Shown: positions 1-9,078, counted from the stretch's first letter. The stretch: DNA of 64,000 bases from Mycolicibacterium austroafricanum (GCF_902705885.1 NZ_CACSIP010000045.1:129183-193182), one strand, 5' to 3'. Translations and numbers: made by a program. The notes: a model not told the origin generated them from the sequence alone.

Positions 1-32
1 GGTGGCCCGCCGCGCACACCTGAGGAGCGACG

Positions 33-767
33 ATGACATACCCGCCGCCACCTCCGCCGGGCCCTCCGAACTGGGCGCCGCCACCCGGCCCGCCGCCACC
101 CGGCTGGGGGCCGCCACCCGGCCCGCCCAGCGGTGGCGGTGGGAAAACGCCGTTGATCCTGCTCGTCTCGGCAGCCGTGGTGATCTTCGTGGCGCTGGCC
201 GGGGTCGGTGTGTGGTGGTTGCTGCAATCCGACGATTCGGCGTCCGGGCCGACGGCGGCTCCCCGCACCAGCACTCCGTCGCAGACCGGTTCCCCGGAGC
301 CCACCCGGCGCACCAGGACGACGACGGCACCGCCGCCGCGAGCCGAGTCCTTCGACGCGCAACTGATGGGGCTGCTGTCCGCCGGCCATGACAGCTCGAA
401 CTGTGAGCCGATCAGCCCGCCGGCGGGGACGTCCATCGCGACGGTCGATTGCGCACAGGCGACCACCCCCGGCGGCCCCCGCAGCACCCGCTACTCGCTG
501 TTCGCCGACCAGGCCACCCTGGACGCCGCCTTCAACGAGGCGGTCCTACTGAACACCGAGAATCTGGAGTGCCCAGGCAGCGGCGTCGAGTCCCCGACCA
601 CGTGGAACTACACCGAGACCCCGGACCAGGTTGCCGGCCAGATCGCCTGCGGCACTTACAACGACCGCGCCGACGTGGTGTGGACCAACGACGCGGGACT
701 GCTGTTGGCCGACGCGCAGGGCCCCGACCTCGAGGAGCTGCACACCTGGTGGCTGCGGTACGGCTGA
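33..767 (+). CDS. Proline-rich single-pass membrane protein with extracytoplasmic four-Cys domain
   Basis: The protein has 244 residues. Residues 5-36 are almost only Pro, Gly and Trp and would lie in the cytoplasm. One transmembrane helix follows (about 40-64), then a Thr/Pro linker and an outer domain from about residue 105. The outer domain has four Cys (SNCEP, VDCAQ, LECPG, IACGTY), which could form two disulphides, and ends in a W-T-N ... W-W-L motif. That ending resembles the sensor domains at the C-terminus of many actinobacterial Ser/Thr kinases, but no kinase domain is present here. GAGGAG just before the ATG is the ribosome site. The function is unknown. Confidence 0.75.
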   Translation: MTYPPPPPPGPPNWAPPPGPPPPGWGPPPGPPSGGGGKTPLILLVSAAVVIFVALAGVGVWWLLQSDDSASGPTAAPRTSTPSQTGSPEPTRRTRTTTAPPPRAESFDAQLMGLLSAGHDSSNCEPISPPAGTSIATVDCAQATTPGGPRSTRYSLFADQATLDAAFNEAVLLNTENLECPGSGVESPTTWNYTETPDQVAGQIACGTYNDRADVVWTNDAGLLLADAQGPDLEELHTWWLRYG

Positions 768-816
768 GCGTCGCGGTACGGTGATGGACGCAACGGCTGC
801 GAAGAGATGGGGAGCC

Positions 817-2016
817 ATGGGCAACGTCGGCAACCGGGTTTTTGTCATCGGCGTGGGTATGACCAAGTTCGAGAAGCCGGGCCGACGCGAGGGCTGGGAT
901 TACCCCCAGATGGCCAACGAGTCGGGGACCAAGGCGTTGCAGGATGCCGGGGTCGACTACACCGAGATCGAGCAGGGGTACGTCGGGTACTGCTCGGGTG
1001 ACTCGACCTCGGGGCAGCGCGCTCTCTACGAGCTCGGCATGACCGGCATCCCGATCGTCAACGTCAACAACAACTGCTCGACCGGGTCCACCGCGCTGTA
1101 TCTGGCAGCGCAGTCCATCCGCGGCGGACTTGCCGACTGCGTGCTGGCCCTGGGCTTCGAGAAGATGCAGCCGGGCTCGCTGGGCGGCGGAGCCGACGAC
1201 CGCGAGTCGCCGATGAAGCGGCACATCCTGGCGCTCAACGAGATCGACGAGATGCAGTTCCCCGTGGCGCCGTGGATGTTCGGCGCAGCCGGCCGTGAGC
1301 ACATGAAGAAATACGGCACCACCGCCGAGCATTTCGCGAAGATCGGCCACAAGAACCACAAGCACTCGGTGAACAACCCGTACGCGCAGTTCCAGGACGA
1401 ATACACCCTCGAGGACATTCTGGCCGCGAAGATGATCTCCGACCCGCTGACCAAGCTGCAGTGCTCCCCGACCTCCGACGGATCGGCGGCGGTCGTGCTG
1501 GCCGGCGAGGACTACGTCGCGAAACACAACCTGGCAGAGCAGGCCGTCGAGATCGTCGGGCAGGCCATGACCACCGATTTCGCGTCGACCTTCGACGGCA
1601 GCGCCGCCAACATCATCGGCCATGACATGAACGTGCAAGCTGCCCAACAGGTTTACCACCAGTCCGGGTTGGGGCCCGAGGATTTCCAGGTGATCGAGCT
1701 GCACGACTGCTTCTCGGCCAACGAGTTGCTGCTCTACGAGGCCCTCGGCCTGTGTGGACCGGGCGAGGCACCCAAGCTGATCGACGACGACGACACCACT
1801 TACGGCGGACGGTGGGTGGTCAACCCCTCGGGCGGGCTGATCTCCAAGGGTCATCCGCTGGGCGCCACCGGCCTGGCGCAGTGCAGTGAGCTGACCTGGC
1901 AGCTGCGTGGCACGGCGGATCGTCGTCAGGTCTCAGGAGTCACCGCCGCGTTGCAGCACAACATCGGGTTGGGTGGCGCTGCCGTCGTCACCGCCTACCA
2001 GCGCGCCGACCGCTGA
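817..2016 (+). CDS. ltp1: Lipid-transfer protein / SCP-x-type thiolase (Ltp1-like)
   Basis: This 399-residue protein has the SCP-x thiolase fold. The nucleophile Cys87 sits in NNNCSTGST, the second catalytic patch is HDCFSANE, and the C-terminal glycine-rich loop is [14 protein letters not shown]. Such proteins cleave or condense acyl-CoA thioesters, often on sterol side chains in mycobacteria. The length matches the roughly 400-residue family norm. I chose the ATG at 817, which has GGGGAG just upstream. An in-frame ATG at 784 would add 11 residues and is the alternative. Resemblance to M. tuberculosis Ltp1 (Rv2790c) is from memory, so the exact substrate is open. Confidence 0.85.
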   Translation: MGNVGNRVFVIGVGMTKFEKPGRREGWDYPQMANESGTKALQDAGVDYTEIEQGYVGYCSGDSTSGQRALYELGMTGIPIVNVNNNCSTGSTALYLAAQSIRGGLADCVLALGFEKMQPGSLGGGADDRESPMKRHILALNEIDEMQFPVAPWMFGAAGREHMKKYGTTAEHFAKIGHKNHKHSVNNPYAQFQDEYTLEDILAAKMISDPLTKLQCSPTSDGSAAVVLAGEDYVAKHNLAEQAVEIVGQAMTTDFASTFDGSAANIIGHDMNVQAAQQVYHQSGLGPEDFQVIELHDCFSANELLLYEALGLCGPGEAPKLIDDDDTTYGGRWVVNPSGGLISKGHPLGATGLAQCSELTWQLRGTADRRQVSGVTAALQHNIGLGGAAVVTAYQRADR

Positions 2017-2106
2017 GGTCGCCCGTGCCGCAAGCGGGAGAAACGTTCGGCGTCCGGGTGCCGATGTAGCAAGTGGGTCGGGCCGCGCTTTTACGGAGGC
2101 ACGACG

Positions 2107-2424
2107 ATGCGCACAGCACTGCTACTGGCAGGCGTCGGGGTGGTGCTGGCCCACGCGGGCCCGGCGGCGGCTGATCAACAGAGCCCGTGGGAGGTCATCG
2201 AGCAGCTGGAGTTGGCGGGCTATTACGTCAACATCGACCGGATCGGCAACGCACCGATCGGCGAATGCACCGTGACCGACATCCGCAATCCCCAACAGCA
2301 GACCGAGCTCGCTTACGCCGACGACCCCGGCCACCACGACCGGCGCGGCCACGACGATGGCGGCCGGGTGGTGGACGTGGTTGTCCGCCAGTCGATCTCG
2401 GTGTCACTGGACTGCACCGGCTGA
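2107..2424 (+). CDS. Small secreted protein, paralogue of the gene at 9976
   Basis: The protein has 105 residues, with a Sec signal peptide (MRTALLLAGVGVVLAHAGPA, cleavage near AAA-DQQ). The mature part has two Cys (GECTV and SLDCTG) that probably form one disulphide. It shares a clear pattern with the protein at 9976-10281: I-x2-L-x4-G-x2-V-x-I-x-RIG-x-AP, then C, RNP/RNH, an acidic-His stretch, and a closing I/V-x-VSLDC. The middle here carries a His/Asp-rich insert (GHHDRRGHDDGG) that might bind metal. GGAGG precedes the ATG. No function is known to me for this mycobacterial family. Confidence 0.7.
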   Translation: MRTALLLAGVGVVLAHAGPAAADQQSPWEVIEQLELAGYYVNIDRIGNAPIGECTVTDIRNPQQQTELAYADDPGHHDRRGHDDGGRVVDVVVRQSISVSLDCTG

Positions 2425-2427
2425 AAC

Positions 2428-2487
2428 GCCGAAAGTACGGTTTCTGACGGATCTCGGCGGGAGATCGTCAGAAACCGTACCCTCGGC
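2428..2487. terminator. Long near-perfect hairpin between convergent genes
   Basis: The left arm begins GTACGGTTTCTGACG at 2435 and is mirrored by CGTCAGAAACCGTAC ending at 2480, around a GGCGG centre. There is one bulged base, and after a 2-base mismatch the pairing resumes (GCCGA with TCGGC). The stem is about 25 bp and lies exactly between the ends of two convergent genes, so a bidirectional terminator is the simplest reading. There is no strong U-run, as is common in mycobacteria. Confidence 0.7.
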
Positions 2488-2498
2488 GAATACGCGCC

Positions 2499-3887
2499 CT
2501 ACACCGTCGCAGGGAGTTTCTCCCGCACCGGCTCGTCGACGCGGGCGGCACCGGAACTGTGCGGATCGTCGACCATGGTGAGCTCGTCGAACGGATCCCT
2601 GCCCGCGAGAACGGCGTTCACCTTGTTCTTGTCGACGGTCTTGGTCCAGGACCCCACCAGCAGGGTGGCCACCGCGTTGCCGGAGAAGTTGGTCAGCGCC
2701 CGCGCCTCCGACATGAACCGGTCGATCCCGACGATCAGGCCGACGCCGTCGAGCAGGTCAGGACGGTGTGCCTGCAGCCCGCCGGCCAGCGTGGCCAGGC
2801 CGGCGCCGGTGACGCCCGCCGCCCCCTTGGACGCGACGATCATGAACACCAGCAGGCCGATCTGCTCGCCGACGGTCAGCGGGTCGCCGAGCGCACCGGC
2901 GATGAACAGCGAGGCCATCGTCAGATAGATCGCGGTGCCGTCGAGGTTGAACGAGTAGCCGGTGGGCACCACGACGCCCACGGTCGAGCGGTCCACACCG
3001 AGGTGCTCCATTTTGGCGATCAGCCGCGGCAGCGCCGACTCCGACGACGACGTCGACACGATGAGCAGGTACTCGCGGGCCAGGTAGCGCACCAACTTGA
3101 AGATCGACACACCGGACACGATGCGCAGCAGCGAGCCCAGGACGCCGAACACGAAGATCGTGCAGGTCAGGTAGAAGCCGAGCATCAGAGCCATCAGCTG
3201 TCCCACCGCGGCCCAGCCGGTCTGGCCGACCACGTTGGCGATGGCGCCGAATGCCCCGATGGGCGCCAGCCACAGGATCATGATCAGCACCTTGAACACC
3301 AGCTTCTGCAGATGCTCGATCCCCCGCAGAATCGGCTCGCCCGCCGAGCCGAGACCTTGCAGCGCGAAGCCGACCAGCAGCGCGACGAACAGTGCCTGCA
3401 GCACACTGCCTTCGGTCAGCGACGATAACAGCGACGTCGGGATGATCCCCTGGACGAAGTCCATCATGCCGCCGGATTCATGGGCTTTCTCGGCGAGTTC
3501 GGCGCCCTTGCCGGACGCGCTCTCCGTGAGGTTGAGACCGCTGCCGGGGTGCAGCAGATTGCCGACCACCAGCCCGATGGCAAGCGCGAAGGTGGACATC
3601 GCCAGGAAGTACACGAAGGCCAGCCCGCCGACCTTGCCCACGGTCGCGGCCTTGCGGACCGATCCGATGCCCAACACGATCGTGCAGAAGATGACCGGCG
3701 CGATCATCATCTTGATCAGCGCGACGAACATGGTGCCGAGCACGCCGACACTCTTGCCGACCTCCGGAGCGAGAATGCCGACCCCGACCCCGGCGATCAC
3801 CGCGATGAGCACCGAGATGTACAGCCAATGGGTTCTGTCGCGCCGCTTGGGCGCCTCGGGCGCAGCGAGCTTGTCCGTCGTCGTCAT
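2499..3887 (-). CDS. dctA: C4-dicarboxylate/cation symporter DctA
   Basis: This 462-residue protein belongs to the DAACS family. It has about eight transmembrane helices and the diagnostic re-entrant loop STSSSESALPR, then GYSFNLDGTAIY and NFSGNAVATLLV, which line the substrate and cation sites. It should import succinate, fumarate or malate with protons or sodium across the inner membrane. The gene is divergent from a DcuS/CitA-type histidine kinase and response regulator 120 bp away, which fits dicarboxylate-induced expression. GltP-like glutamate transport is the main alternative, but the regulator context favours dicarboxylates. Confidence 0.9.
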   Translation of the reverse strand: MTTTDKLAAPEAPKRRDRTHWLYISVLIAVIAGVGVGILAPEVGKSVGVLGTMFVALIKMMIAPVIFCTIVLGIGSVRKAATVGKVGGLAFVYFLAMSTFALAIGLVVGNLLHPGSGLNLTESASGKGAELAEKAHESGGMMDFVQGIIPTSLLSSLTEGSVLQALFVALLVGFALQGLGSAGEPILRGIEHLQKLVFKVLIMILWLAPIGAFGAIANVVGQTGWAAVGQLMALMLGFYLTCTIFVFGVLGSLLRIVSGVSIFKLVRYLAREYLLIVSTSSSESALPRLIAKMEHLGVDRSTVGVVVPTGYSFNLDGTAIYLTMASLFIAGALGDPLTVGEQIGLLVFMIVASKGAAGVTGAGLATLAGGLQAHRPDLLDGVGLIVGIDRFMSEARALTNFSGNAVATLLVGSWTKTVDKNKVNAVLAGRDPFDELTMVDDPHSSGAARVDEPVREKLPATV

Positions 3888-4007
3888 GGCCTCTTCCTTT
3901 CAGTCCACCCGGGGCGGGTTGGCGATGTGGTCTGTAAGGATGGTCAGCGACCGCGTGAGCCAGGTCACGTTTTAGTTCATTTCGTTCAACGGGAGGCGGC
4001 TTAGCCG
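3888..4007. promoter_or_regulatory. Divergent control region of dctA and its two-component system
   Basis: These 120 bp separate the start of dctA (leftward) from the histidine kinase (rightward). GGGAGG at 3991-3996 is the kinase ribosome site, and the dctA start has an A/G-rich site on the other strand. The centre (about 3965-3990) is AT-richer, with GTTTTAGTTCATTTCGTTC, a likely place for regulator or polymerase contact. I see no clean palindrome. Confidence 0.5.
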
Positions 4008-5591
4008 ATGGGACCGCTGTTGCGTGGCGCCGCGTGGCCGCGGTCGCTGGCCGGGCAGGCGATCGCGCTGCAGGTGCTGGTGATCGCGTTGATCGTGGTG
4101 GCCGGTAGCGCGTTGGCGGTCGTCGACGCCCGTCGCGACGGCGACGCCGCAGCAGAACAACAGGTCCTGGGAATCGCCAGCGCACTGGCGGATTCACCCT
4201 CCACCGCGTCGGCGATCGAGTCAGGCCGGGCGACCGAGGTCCTGCAACCGGTCACCGAGGCAGTGCGCATGCACACCGACATCGCGTTCATCACGATCAT
4301 GGCCCCGGACCGCACCCGGTTCACCCACACCGACCCTGATCAGATCGGCGGTGACTACCTGGGAACCATCGAACCGGCGCTGCGCGGTTCGACTTTCACC
4401 GAGGTGTACACCGGGACCCTGGGACCGTCGATCCGTGCGGTGGCCCCGGTGCGCGATTCGTCCGGGAACATCATCGGGGTGGTCTCCGCAGGAATCCTGC
4501 AACAGAGCCTGGCGGATCGGTGGCGCGCGCAGTGGCCCGTCATCGCCGCAATAGGTGTTGCAGCGCTTGCTGTTTCCCTGGTAGGGGTGTGGGCCATCCG
4601 GCGTCGGTTGTTCAGGCAGACCCACGGACTGCGTCCCGACGAGCTGCGGGTGATGTACGAACACCACGACGCCATTCTGCATTCGGTGTCGGAGGGGCTG
4701 ATCGTGCTGGACGGCAGCGGCGTCGCATTGGTCAACGACGAGGCCCGGCGCCTGCTGGCGCTGCCCTCCGGTGAGGTCGACCGGTCCGATCTGCCCGAGT
4801 TCCTGCGCACGTACAACCCCGGCGCCCGCGACGAGATCCACGTCACCGACGATCGGGTGCTGGTGGTCAACCGCTCGCCGGTGCACGGTTCCGCAGGCAC
4901 AAACGGCGACGGCTCGGAGGTGGTGACCATCCGCGACCGGACTGAATTGCAGGGAGCGCTGGGCGAACTCAACTCTCTGAAGATCCTCACCGACTCGTTG
5001 CGGTCACAGGCCCATGAAGCGGCGAACAAGCTGCACACCATCGTGACGATGGTGGAGATGGGGCGTGCCGAGGACGCGGTGGAGTTCGCCACCGCCGAAC
5101 TGGCGCTGTCGCAGCGGCTCGTGGACAGGCTGTCCAGCACGGTGGGGGAGCCCGCGCTGGTGGCGCTGCTTCTCGGCAAGACGGCGCAAGCCGCCGAACG
5201 AGGGATCGAGCTGACCGTCACCGAGGACACCCGGCTCCCGGCGAACAGCGACGACCTCCTGCTCACCGGCCAGGAGATGGTCACCGTTCTGGGCAACCTG
5301 ATCGACAACGCGATGGAGGCCTGCGACCGCTCCGACCCCTGGGTGGAGGTGACGGTGACCCAGGACGACGGAGATCTGTTGATCCGGGTCGCCGACAGCG
5401 GAGATGGCATGGACGCCAGGACCTTTGCCAAAGCGATGCGGCGGGGATACTCGACGAAATCTAGTGGGGACGCCGACCAGCACGGGTTGGGCCTGGCGCT
5501 GGTGGCACAAGTGGTCAATCGACACCACGGGCGGCTTACCACGGACGTGACGTACGGTTCGGTCGTGACGGTGACGGTGCCAGGCCCGTGA
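4008..5591 (+). CDS. DcuS/CitA-type sensor histidine kinase
   Basis: This 527-residue protein is a membrane sensor with two transmembrane helices (about 18-40 and 180-200). They enclose a periplasmic PAS-like ligand domain of about 140 residues that ends in the family-type segment VRDSSGNIIGVVSAG. A cytoplasmic PAS follows (about 220-310), then a short dimerisation helix with the likely phosphoacceptor His336 (SQAHEAANKLH), and an ATPase domain with N box NLIDNAMEA, G1 DSGDGM and G2 GLGLAL. Sensors of this class bind citrate or C4-dicarboxylates. The stop overlaps the start of the response regulator gene, and dctA lies divergently upstream. Confidence 0.9.
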   Translation: MGPLLRGAAWPRSLAGQAIALQVLVIALIVVAGSALAVVDARRDGDAAAEQQVLGIASALADSPSTASAIESGRATEVLQPVTEAVRMHTDIAFITIMAPDRTRFTHTDPDQIGGDYLGTIEPALRGSTFTEVYTGTLGPSIRAVAPVRDSSGNIIGVVSAGILQQSLADRWRAQWPVIAAIGVAALAVSLVGVWAIRRRLFRQTHGLRPDELRVMYEHHDAILHSVSEGLIVLDGSGVALVNDEARRLLALPSGEVDRSDLPEFLRTYNPGARDEIHVTDDRVLVVNRSPVHGSAGTNGDGSEVVTIRDRTELQGALGELNSLKILTDSLRSQAHEAANKLHTIVTMVEMGRAEDAVEFATAELALSQRLVDRLSSTVGEPALVALLLGKTAQAAERGIELTVTEDTRLPANSDDLLLTGQEMVTVLGNLIDNAMEACDRSDPWVEVTVTQDDGDLLIRVADSGDGMDARTFAKAMRRGYSTKSSGDADQHGLGLALVAQVVNRHHGRLTTDVTYGSVVTVTVPGP

Positions 5592-6295
5592 TCAACGTGC
5601 TGATCGTCGAGGACGAACCCCTGATCGCAGACGCGCATCAGACCTATCTCTCACGGCTGCAGGGGTTTTCGGTAGCCGCAGTCAGTCATACCGCCCGTGA
5701 TGCGATGCGGGTGGCCACAGAGGCGACGGCCTCGGGCACGCCGATCGACCTGGTGCTGCTGGACATCGGCCTCCCCGACGCGAACGGGATCGCACTGGCC
5801 TCGGCGCTGTCCGGACTGCGGCCGGCACCCGACATCATCACGATCACCTCCGAGCGCGACCTCGAGATGGTGCGGGCGGCGGTGGGACACGGCGCGCTGG
5901 CCTATCTGCTCAAGCCGTTCACGTTCGCCGCGTTCCGCGACCGACTCGAGCGTTACCAGCGTTACCGCGACGCGCTGCCTGCGGGCACCGACGCTGCCAG
6001 CCAGGCCGAGGTCGACCGTGCGCTGGGTGAGCTTCGTGTCGGCTCGGACCGGGCGACCGGCCCGAAAGGCATGGCAGCGGGCACCAACGACGAGATCGCC
6101 CGCGCGATCCGCGATGCCTCGGCTGACTCAGACGGCCCGGGCGGGCTCACCGCAGACGAGGTGGCCAAACAGGTGGGCGTCTCCCGCGTGACGGCGTGGC
6201 GCTATCTGGAAAGGCTCGCTGACGACGGCACGGTCCGGCGCCTCACCGACTACGGCAAGGCGGGCCGACCGAAAACCCGCTATCAGTGGCGCTGA
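5588..6295 (+). CDS. DcuR/CitB-type response regulator
   Basis: The protein has 235 residues. The receiver domain (1-120) has the acidic pocket E8-D9, phosphoacceptor Asp59 (LLDIGLPD), a Thr/Ser switch (ITSE) and Lys (LLKPF). A linker leads to a C-terminal winged helix-turn-helix (about 185-235: TADEVAKQVGVSRVTAWRYL). The GTG start overlaps the kinase stop (GTGA), so the two are translated together. It is predicted to activate dctA when the kinase senses dicarboxylate. Confidence 0.9.
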   Translation: MINVLIVEDEPLIADAHQTYLSRLQGFSVAAVSHTARDAMRVATEATASGTPIDLVLLDIGLPDANGIALASALSGLRPAPDIITITSERDLEMVRAAVGHGALAYLLKPFTFAAFRDRLERYQRYRDALPAGTDAASQAEVDRALGELRVGSDRATGPKGMAAGTNDEIARAIRDASADSDGPGGLTADEVAKQVGVSRVTAWRYLERLADDGTVRRLTDYGKAGRPKTRYQWR

Positions 6296-6301
6296 CCGGG
6301 G

Positions 6302-7390
6302 TCAGACCGCTGCGGGTTGCAACTCCCTGGCCCGGGGGACGCTGAGCGCGATCGGGTCCGTCGCCAGGAACTCCGAGTACAGCTTCTCGATCGTCGACTC
6401 GACGCCGAACACACTGACGACGCCGGAGTAGTCGGCGACGTAGAGGTGCGATCCATCGTCGTCGAGCGCGACGCACGACGGGCGGGCCGGCACCGACAAC
6501 GAATCAACGACCTCGAGGCTCAGCGTGCACAGCACCGCGACCCGGTCGTAGTCGACGACGTAGGCACGCGCGTGATCCGGGCTCATCACCAACTGCGTGG
6601 GAGCTCCCCCGAGTTCGACGGTGGCGGTCACCTTCGCGGTCGACAACTCGATGACGTGGACGGCGCCGCCCACCGCCCGGTCGGAGGTCAGCACATAAAC
6701 CGTGCCACCGGCGACAGCGATGTCCCTGATCGGCGAGCCGATCGGGATGACCCGCTGCACCCGGGACGTCTCGGTGTCCACTGCGACCACCTGGCTGCCG
6801 TTGTCGTCGGTGACCGCCGCGTACAGGCGCTTGCCGCTGGGGTCCACACACAGGGCGTCCAGGCCGGCGGCGGGACCGGTTCCGATGTCGACGGTCCCGG
6901 CGCGCTCGGCGGCGGGGTCGATCACGGTGATGTCGACGTGGCCGTGGGCAGTCCGTCCCGCGTAGACACGTTTACCGTCCGGGCTGGCGGCCAGTGCGCT
7001 GACCCCGAAGGCCAGCGGGAAGGTCGCGACGACCGCTCCGGCATCCAGATTGATCACCGACAGGGTGTCCTGGGTCGCAGAAGCGGTGGTGACGTAGGCG
7101 CGGTCGTCGGTGACGACGACGGCGACCGGTTCGCCCGCCAGGCCCAGATCCGTCCCGAAGGCGCGACCTGCGGCGTCGAGAACCGACACACTGTCCGTTG
7201 CCGGATTGGCCACGACGACGCCGGCGCGGCCTGCGGCGATGTCGCCGACCGGGCCATGCCCGACCGCGACACGGTGCTCGAGGGTCGTGTCGGTGGGCAG
7301 TGCCTCCGCCGTGAACGCCTCGTCAGCCACACGCGAGTCAGAACTCACTTCACGCATCACAGACCCCATAGGCCTCAAAATGTTTGCCAT
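6302..7390 (-). CDS. YncE/YVTN-type beta-propeller protein
   Basis: This 362-residue protein is made of about seven beta-propeller blades with recurring units such as VSALAASPDGKRVYAG and VALDDDGSHLYVAD. I placed the start at the ATG at 7390 because GGAGG lies nine bases before it; a longer frame upstream has no ribosome site. No convincing signal peptide is seen, so it may act in the cytoplasm as a scaffold or binding protein. It converges with the response regulator gene. No substrate can be assigned. Confidence 0.7.
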   Translation of the reverse strand: MANILRPMGSVMREVSSDSRVADEAFTAEALPTDTTLEHRVAVGHGPVGDIAAGRAGVVVANPATDSVSVLDAAGRAFGTDLGLAGEPVAVVVTDDRAYVTTASATQDTLSVINLDAGAVVATFPLAFGVSALAASPDGKRVYAGRTAHGHVDITVIDPAAERAGTVDIGTGPAAGLDALCVDPSGKRLYAAVTDDNGSQVVAVDTETSRVQRVIPIGSPIRDIAVAGGTVYVLTSDRAVGGAVHVIELSTAKVTATVELGGAPTQLVMSPDHARAYVVDYDRVAVLCTLSLEVVDSLSVPARPSCVALDDDGSHLYVADYSGVVSVFGVESTIEKLYSEFLATDPIALSVPRARELQPAAV

Positions 7391-7831
7391 ATGTCGTGGT
7401 ACCTCCACCGGTCTCAATTGAACCGGCACTAGTTTCACCGTCGTTATCGCCCGTCCGGGCGCGACCTGAGTCGAGTGTAGCCATGTAAATTCGTGATGAA
7501 CGCCCGCGTAATCCCCGGATCTCGCCGTACCGGCCAGCCCTCTCAGGAGGCGCTTAGGAATTTCTTGGTTATCATATTTTTATCGAAAGCCAGCAAATGG
7601 TAATCAATCTGCTGACAGCAGATACTCAGCATCAGGCAACTGCTACGGGCTCGAACGAACCAAACCTGGCGATAACATTTTCTTAGTTTCTCCCGAAAAA
7701 GTGAGCGTCAGATCACATCCGGACACGAGCAAGAAATGCCCTGCGTTCCCACCCGGACATCACGGGTGGCAGATGAGGGGCGCCCGGCTCGGCGGGCTGC
7801 GCCCGAGGAGTTCGCTGTGACCGGTTCTCGC
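7391..7831. other. AT-rich intergenic region
   Basis: About 440 bp hold no credible gene. The stretch 7540-7700 is much richer in A and T than its surroundings (runs such as ATCATATTTTTATCG), which in mycobacteria suggests a promoter zone or a nucleoid-protein (Lsr2) site. It contains the palindrome listed at 7607. Near the beta-propeller gene, CCGGT and ACCGG flank CAATTG (7408-7426), a second weaker dyad. Confidence 0.5.
7607..7623. promoter_or_regulatory. Perfect 17-bp palindrome, candidate operator
   Basis: ATCTGCTG-A-CAGCAGAT is an exact inverted repeat in the AT-rich region upstream of the beta-propeller gene. The size and spacing suit a dimeric repressor. No regulator gene is adjacent, so the protein that might bind it is unknown. 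Confidence 0.45.
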
Positions 7832-8227
7832 TCAGGCCGACGCGGCGCCTCGAAGCGACCTGATCCCCGCCAGCGGGATCAGCCCTTCGGGGTCGCAGAG
7901 CTCGAGCACACGGGACACCGCGGCGTTGGCGACCACACACCAGGCCGCATCCTGCCGGAGCAGATGTGCGCTGATCGCGTACAACGCGGAAACGCCGTCG
8001 AAGGCCATGAAGGGCACCCCGGTCAGGTCGAGAACCACGCCGGTGTGCTCCCCCACGGCCTCGCGGACGATATGCGCAAACTCCCTGGCGTTGACCGCGT
8101 CGACCTCGCCGGACACCGCGATCGTCACCTCGGTGCCGCGCGCACGACACAGCACGTCGAGCGACGTCGACGCGATGGTGAAACGTCGGCTCTCGGCCGA
8201 CTTGGTGCGGATGGAGGTGACGGTCAT
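7832..8227 (-). CDS. STAS-domain protein (anti-anti-sigma factor-like) lacking the phospho-Ser
   Basis: The protein has 131 residues, with one STAS domain (about 25-125: VTIAVSGEVDAVNA ... VVLDLTGVPFMAFDGVSAL). In classical SpoIIAA/RsbV proteins a Ser/Thr sits just before the conserved Gly of this loop and is phosphorylated by the anti-sigma kinase. Here the loop reads M-A-F-D-G, with no Ser or Thr. It may bind its partner constitutively or mimic the phosphorylated form. It is third in a leftward row with a second STAS gene and a CsbD-like gene. Confidence 0.8.
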   Translation of the reverse strand: MTVTSIRTKSAESRRFTIASTSLDVLCRARGTEVTIAVSGEVDAVNAREFAHIVREAVGEHTGVVLDLTGVPFMAFDGVSALYAISAHLLRQDAAWCVVANAAVSRVLELCDPEGLIPLAGIRSLRGAASA

Positions 8228-8254
8228 CGCCGGGCACTCACGCGGTGGAGATGA

Positions 8255-8494
8255 CTACTGCTCGGCCTTCTGCCGTTCCTCGCTCGCCTTCGCGGCACCG
8301 CGGGCGCTTTCGGCTTCGGCCTCTTTCTTCGCGGCCTCGCGCTGCGCGTCGGCCTTGTCCTGCTGCGCCTCACCTTCGCGCTGCAGGTCGTCGCGGCCGG
8401 TGACGACGCCGGCAACTTCCTTGGCCTTACCCTTCACGCCCTCCACGACACCCTTGACGGCTTCTTCCGGACCTGAATTGTTGTCATCACCCAC
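8255..8494 (-). CDS. CsbD-like general stress protein
   Basis: The protein has 79 residues and is highly charged. Its N-terminal half carries the CsbD pattern (EEAVKGVVEGVKGKAKEVAG), and the C-terminal half is an Ala/Glu/Lys/Gln-rich helix likely to form a coiled coil. I chose the GTG at 8494. CsbD proteins are typical sigma-B regulon members of unknown biochemical role. A SigF-like promoter (GTTT-N16-GGGAAC) lies about 85-110 bp upstream on the same strand, and STAS genes flank it on both sides. Confidence 0.8.
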   Translation of the reverse strand: MGDDNNSGPEEAVKGVVEGVKGKAKEVAGVVTGRDDLQREGEAQQDKADAQREAAKKEAEAESARGAAKASEERQKAEQ

Positions 8495-8579
8495 GGGACA
8501 CGCCCTTTCTGAGATCTTCCTGCCCGGAACCGGCACCAGCCGCATCCGGGAGCGGCACACCCGCTCCAGCAAAGCGTCT

Positions 8580-8605
8580 GTTCCCGCGGCGGCGGCGCCT
8601 CAAAC
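8580..8605 (-). promoter_or_regulatory. SigF-like promoter for the CsbD-like gene
   Basis: Read leftward, GTTT (8605-8602), 16 bases, then GGGAAC (8585-8580). The mycobacterial SigF consensus is GTTT-N15-17-GGGTA(T/C), so this site has one deviation, in the -10 element. Its position upstream of a stress gene supports the call. Confidence 0.5.
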
Positions 8606-8624
8606 CTGGGCGGTCAAGGAAGCG

Positions 8625-9014
8625 TCACTGGGTGAAGTTCGTCAGCGCGACATCCAGCGACGAGAACAGTTCGACCAGATCGGCGATGCCGGTGATCTTC
8701 AGTGGACGACTCGTGGCAGGACCGTCGGCGACAACGCCGAATCTGGTGCTGGACCCGAGGCGGTCGCGGGTGACCAACAGGACCTGCATCCCGGCCGAAC
8801 CGAGAAAGTCCACCCGAGTCATGTCGATGATGAGACCGGCGGGCTGACGTTCGAGCGCGGCCGTCACGACCTCTTGGAGTTGCGGCGCGGTCAGCATGTC
8901 GACAGCACCCACAGCTTCGACGACTATGACGCCGTCAACCTGATGTTCGGTGAATTGCTGCACGTACTGGCCTCGTCTCATGAGTTGACGTCCGCCGGAG
9001 CGGTCGCGGATCAT
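8625..9014 (-). CDS. STAS-domain anti-anti-sigma factor
   Basis: The protein has about 129 residues from the ATG at 9014; an ATG at 8981 would give a shorter form. The STAS domain has the usual loop DMTRVDFLGSAGMQVLL, where the Ser before A-G is in the position phosphorylated in RsbV/RsfA-type proteins. It would release a SigF-type sigma factor by binding the anti-sigma kinase when unphosphorylated. The CsbD-like gene and the second STAS gene follow downstream. A sigma factor of the SigF group lies at 12122. Confidence 0.8.
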   Translation of the reverse strand: MIRDRSGGRQLMRRGQYVQQFTEHQVDGVIVVEAVGAVDMLTAPQLQEVVTAALERQPAGLIIDMTRVDFLGSAGMQVLLVTRDRLGSSTRFGVVADGPATSRPLKITGIADLVELFSSLDVALTNFTQ

Positions 9015-9078
9015 TTCGTGAGGCTGCAGTTCTGAACCCGGAACGTTGTCGAAAACGGACAACCGGTCTACAGGCTAT

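Noticed and set aside
532-1854. 440-codon leftward frame opposite the thiolase gene
   Set aside because: Low-complexity His/Arg/Val composition and a well-supported gene on the other strand.
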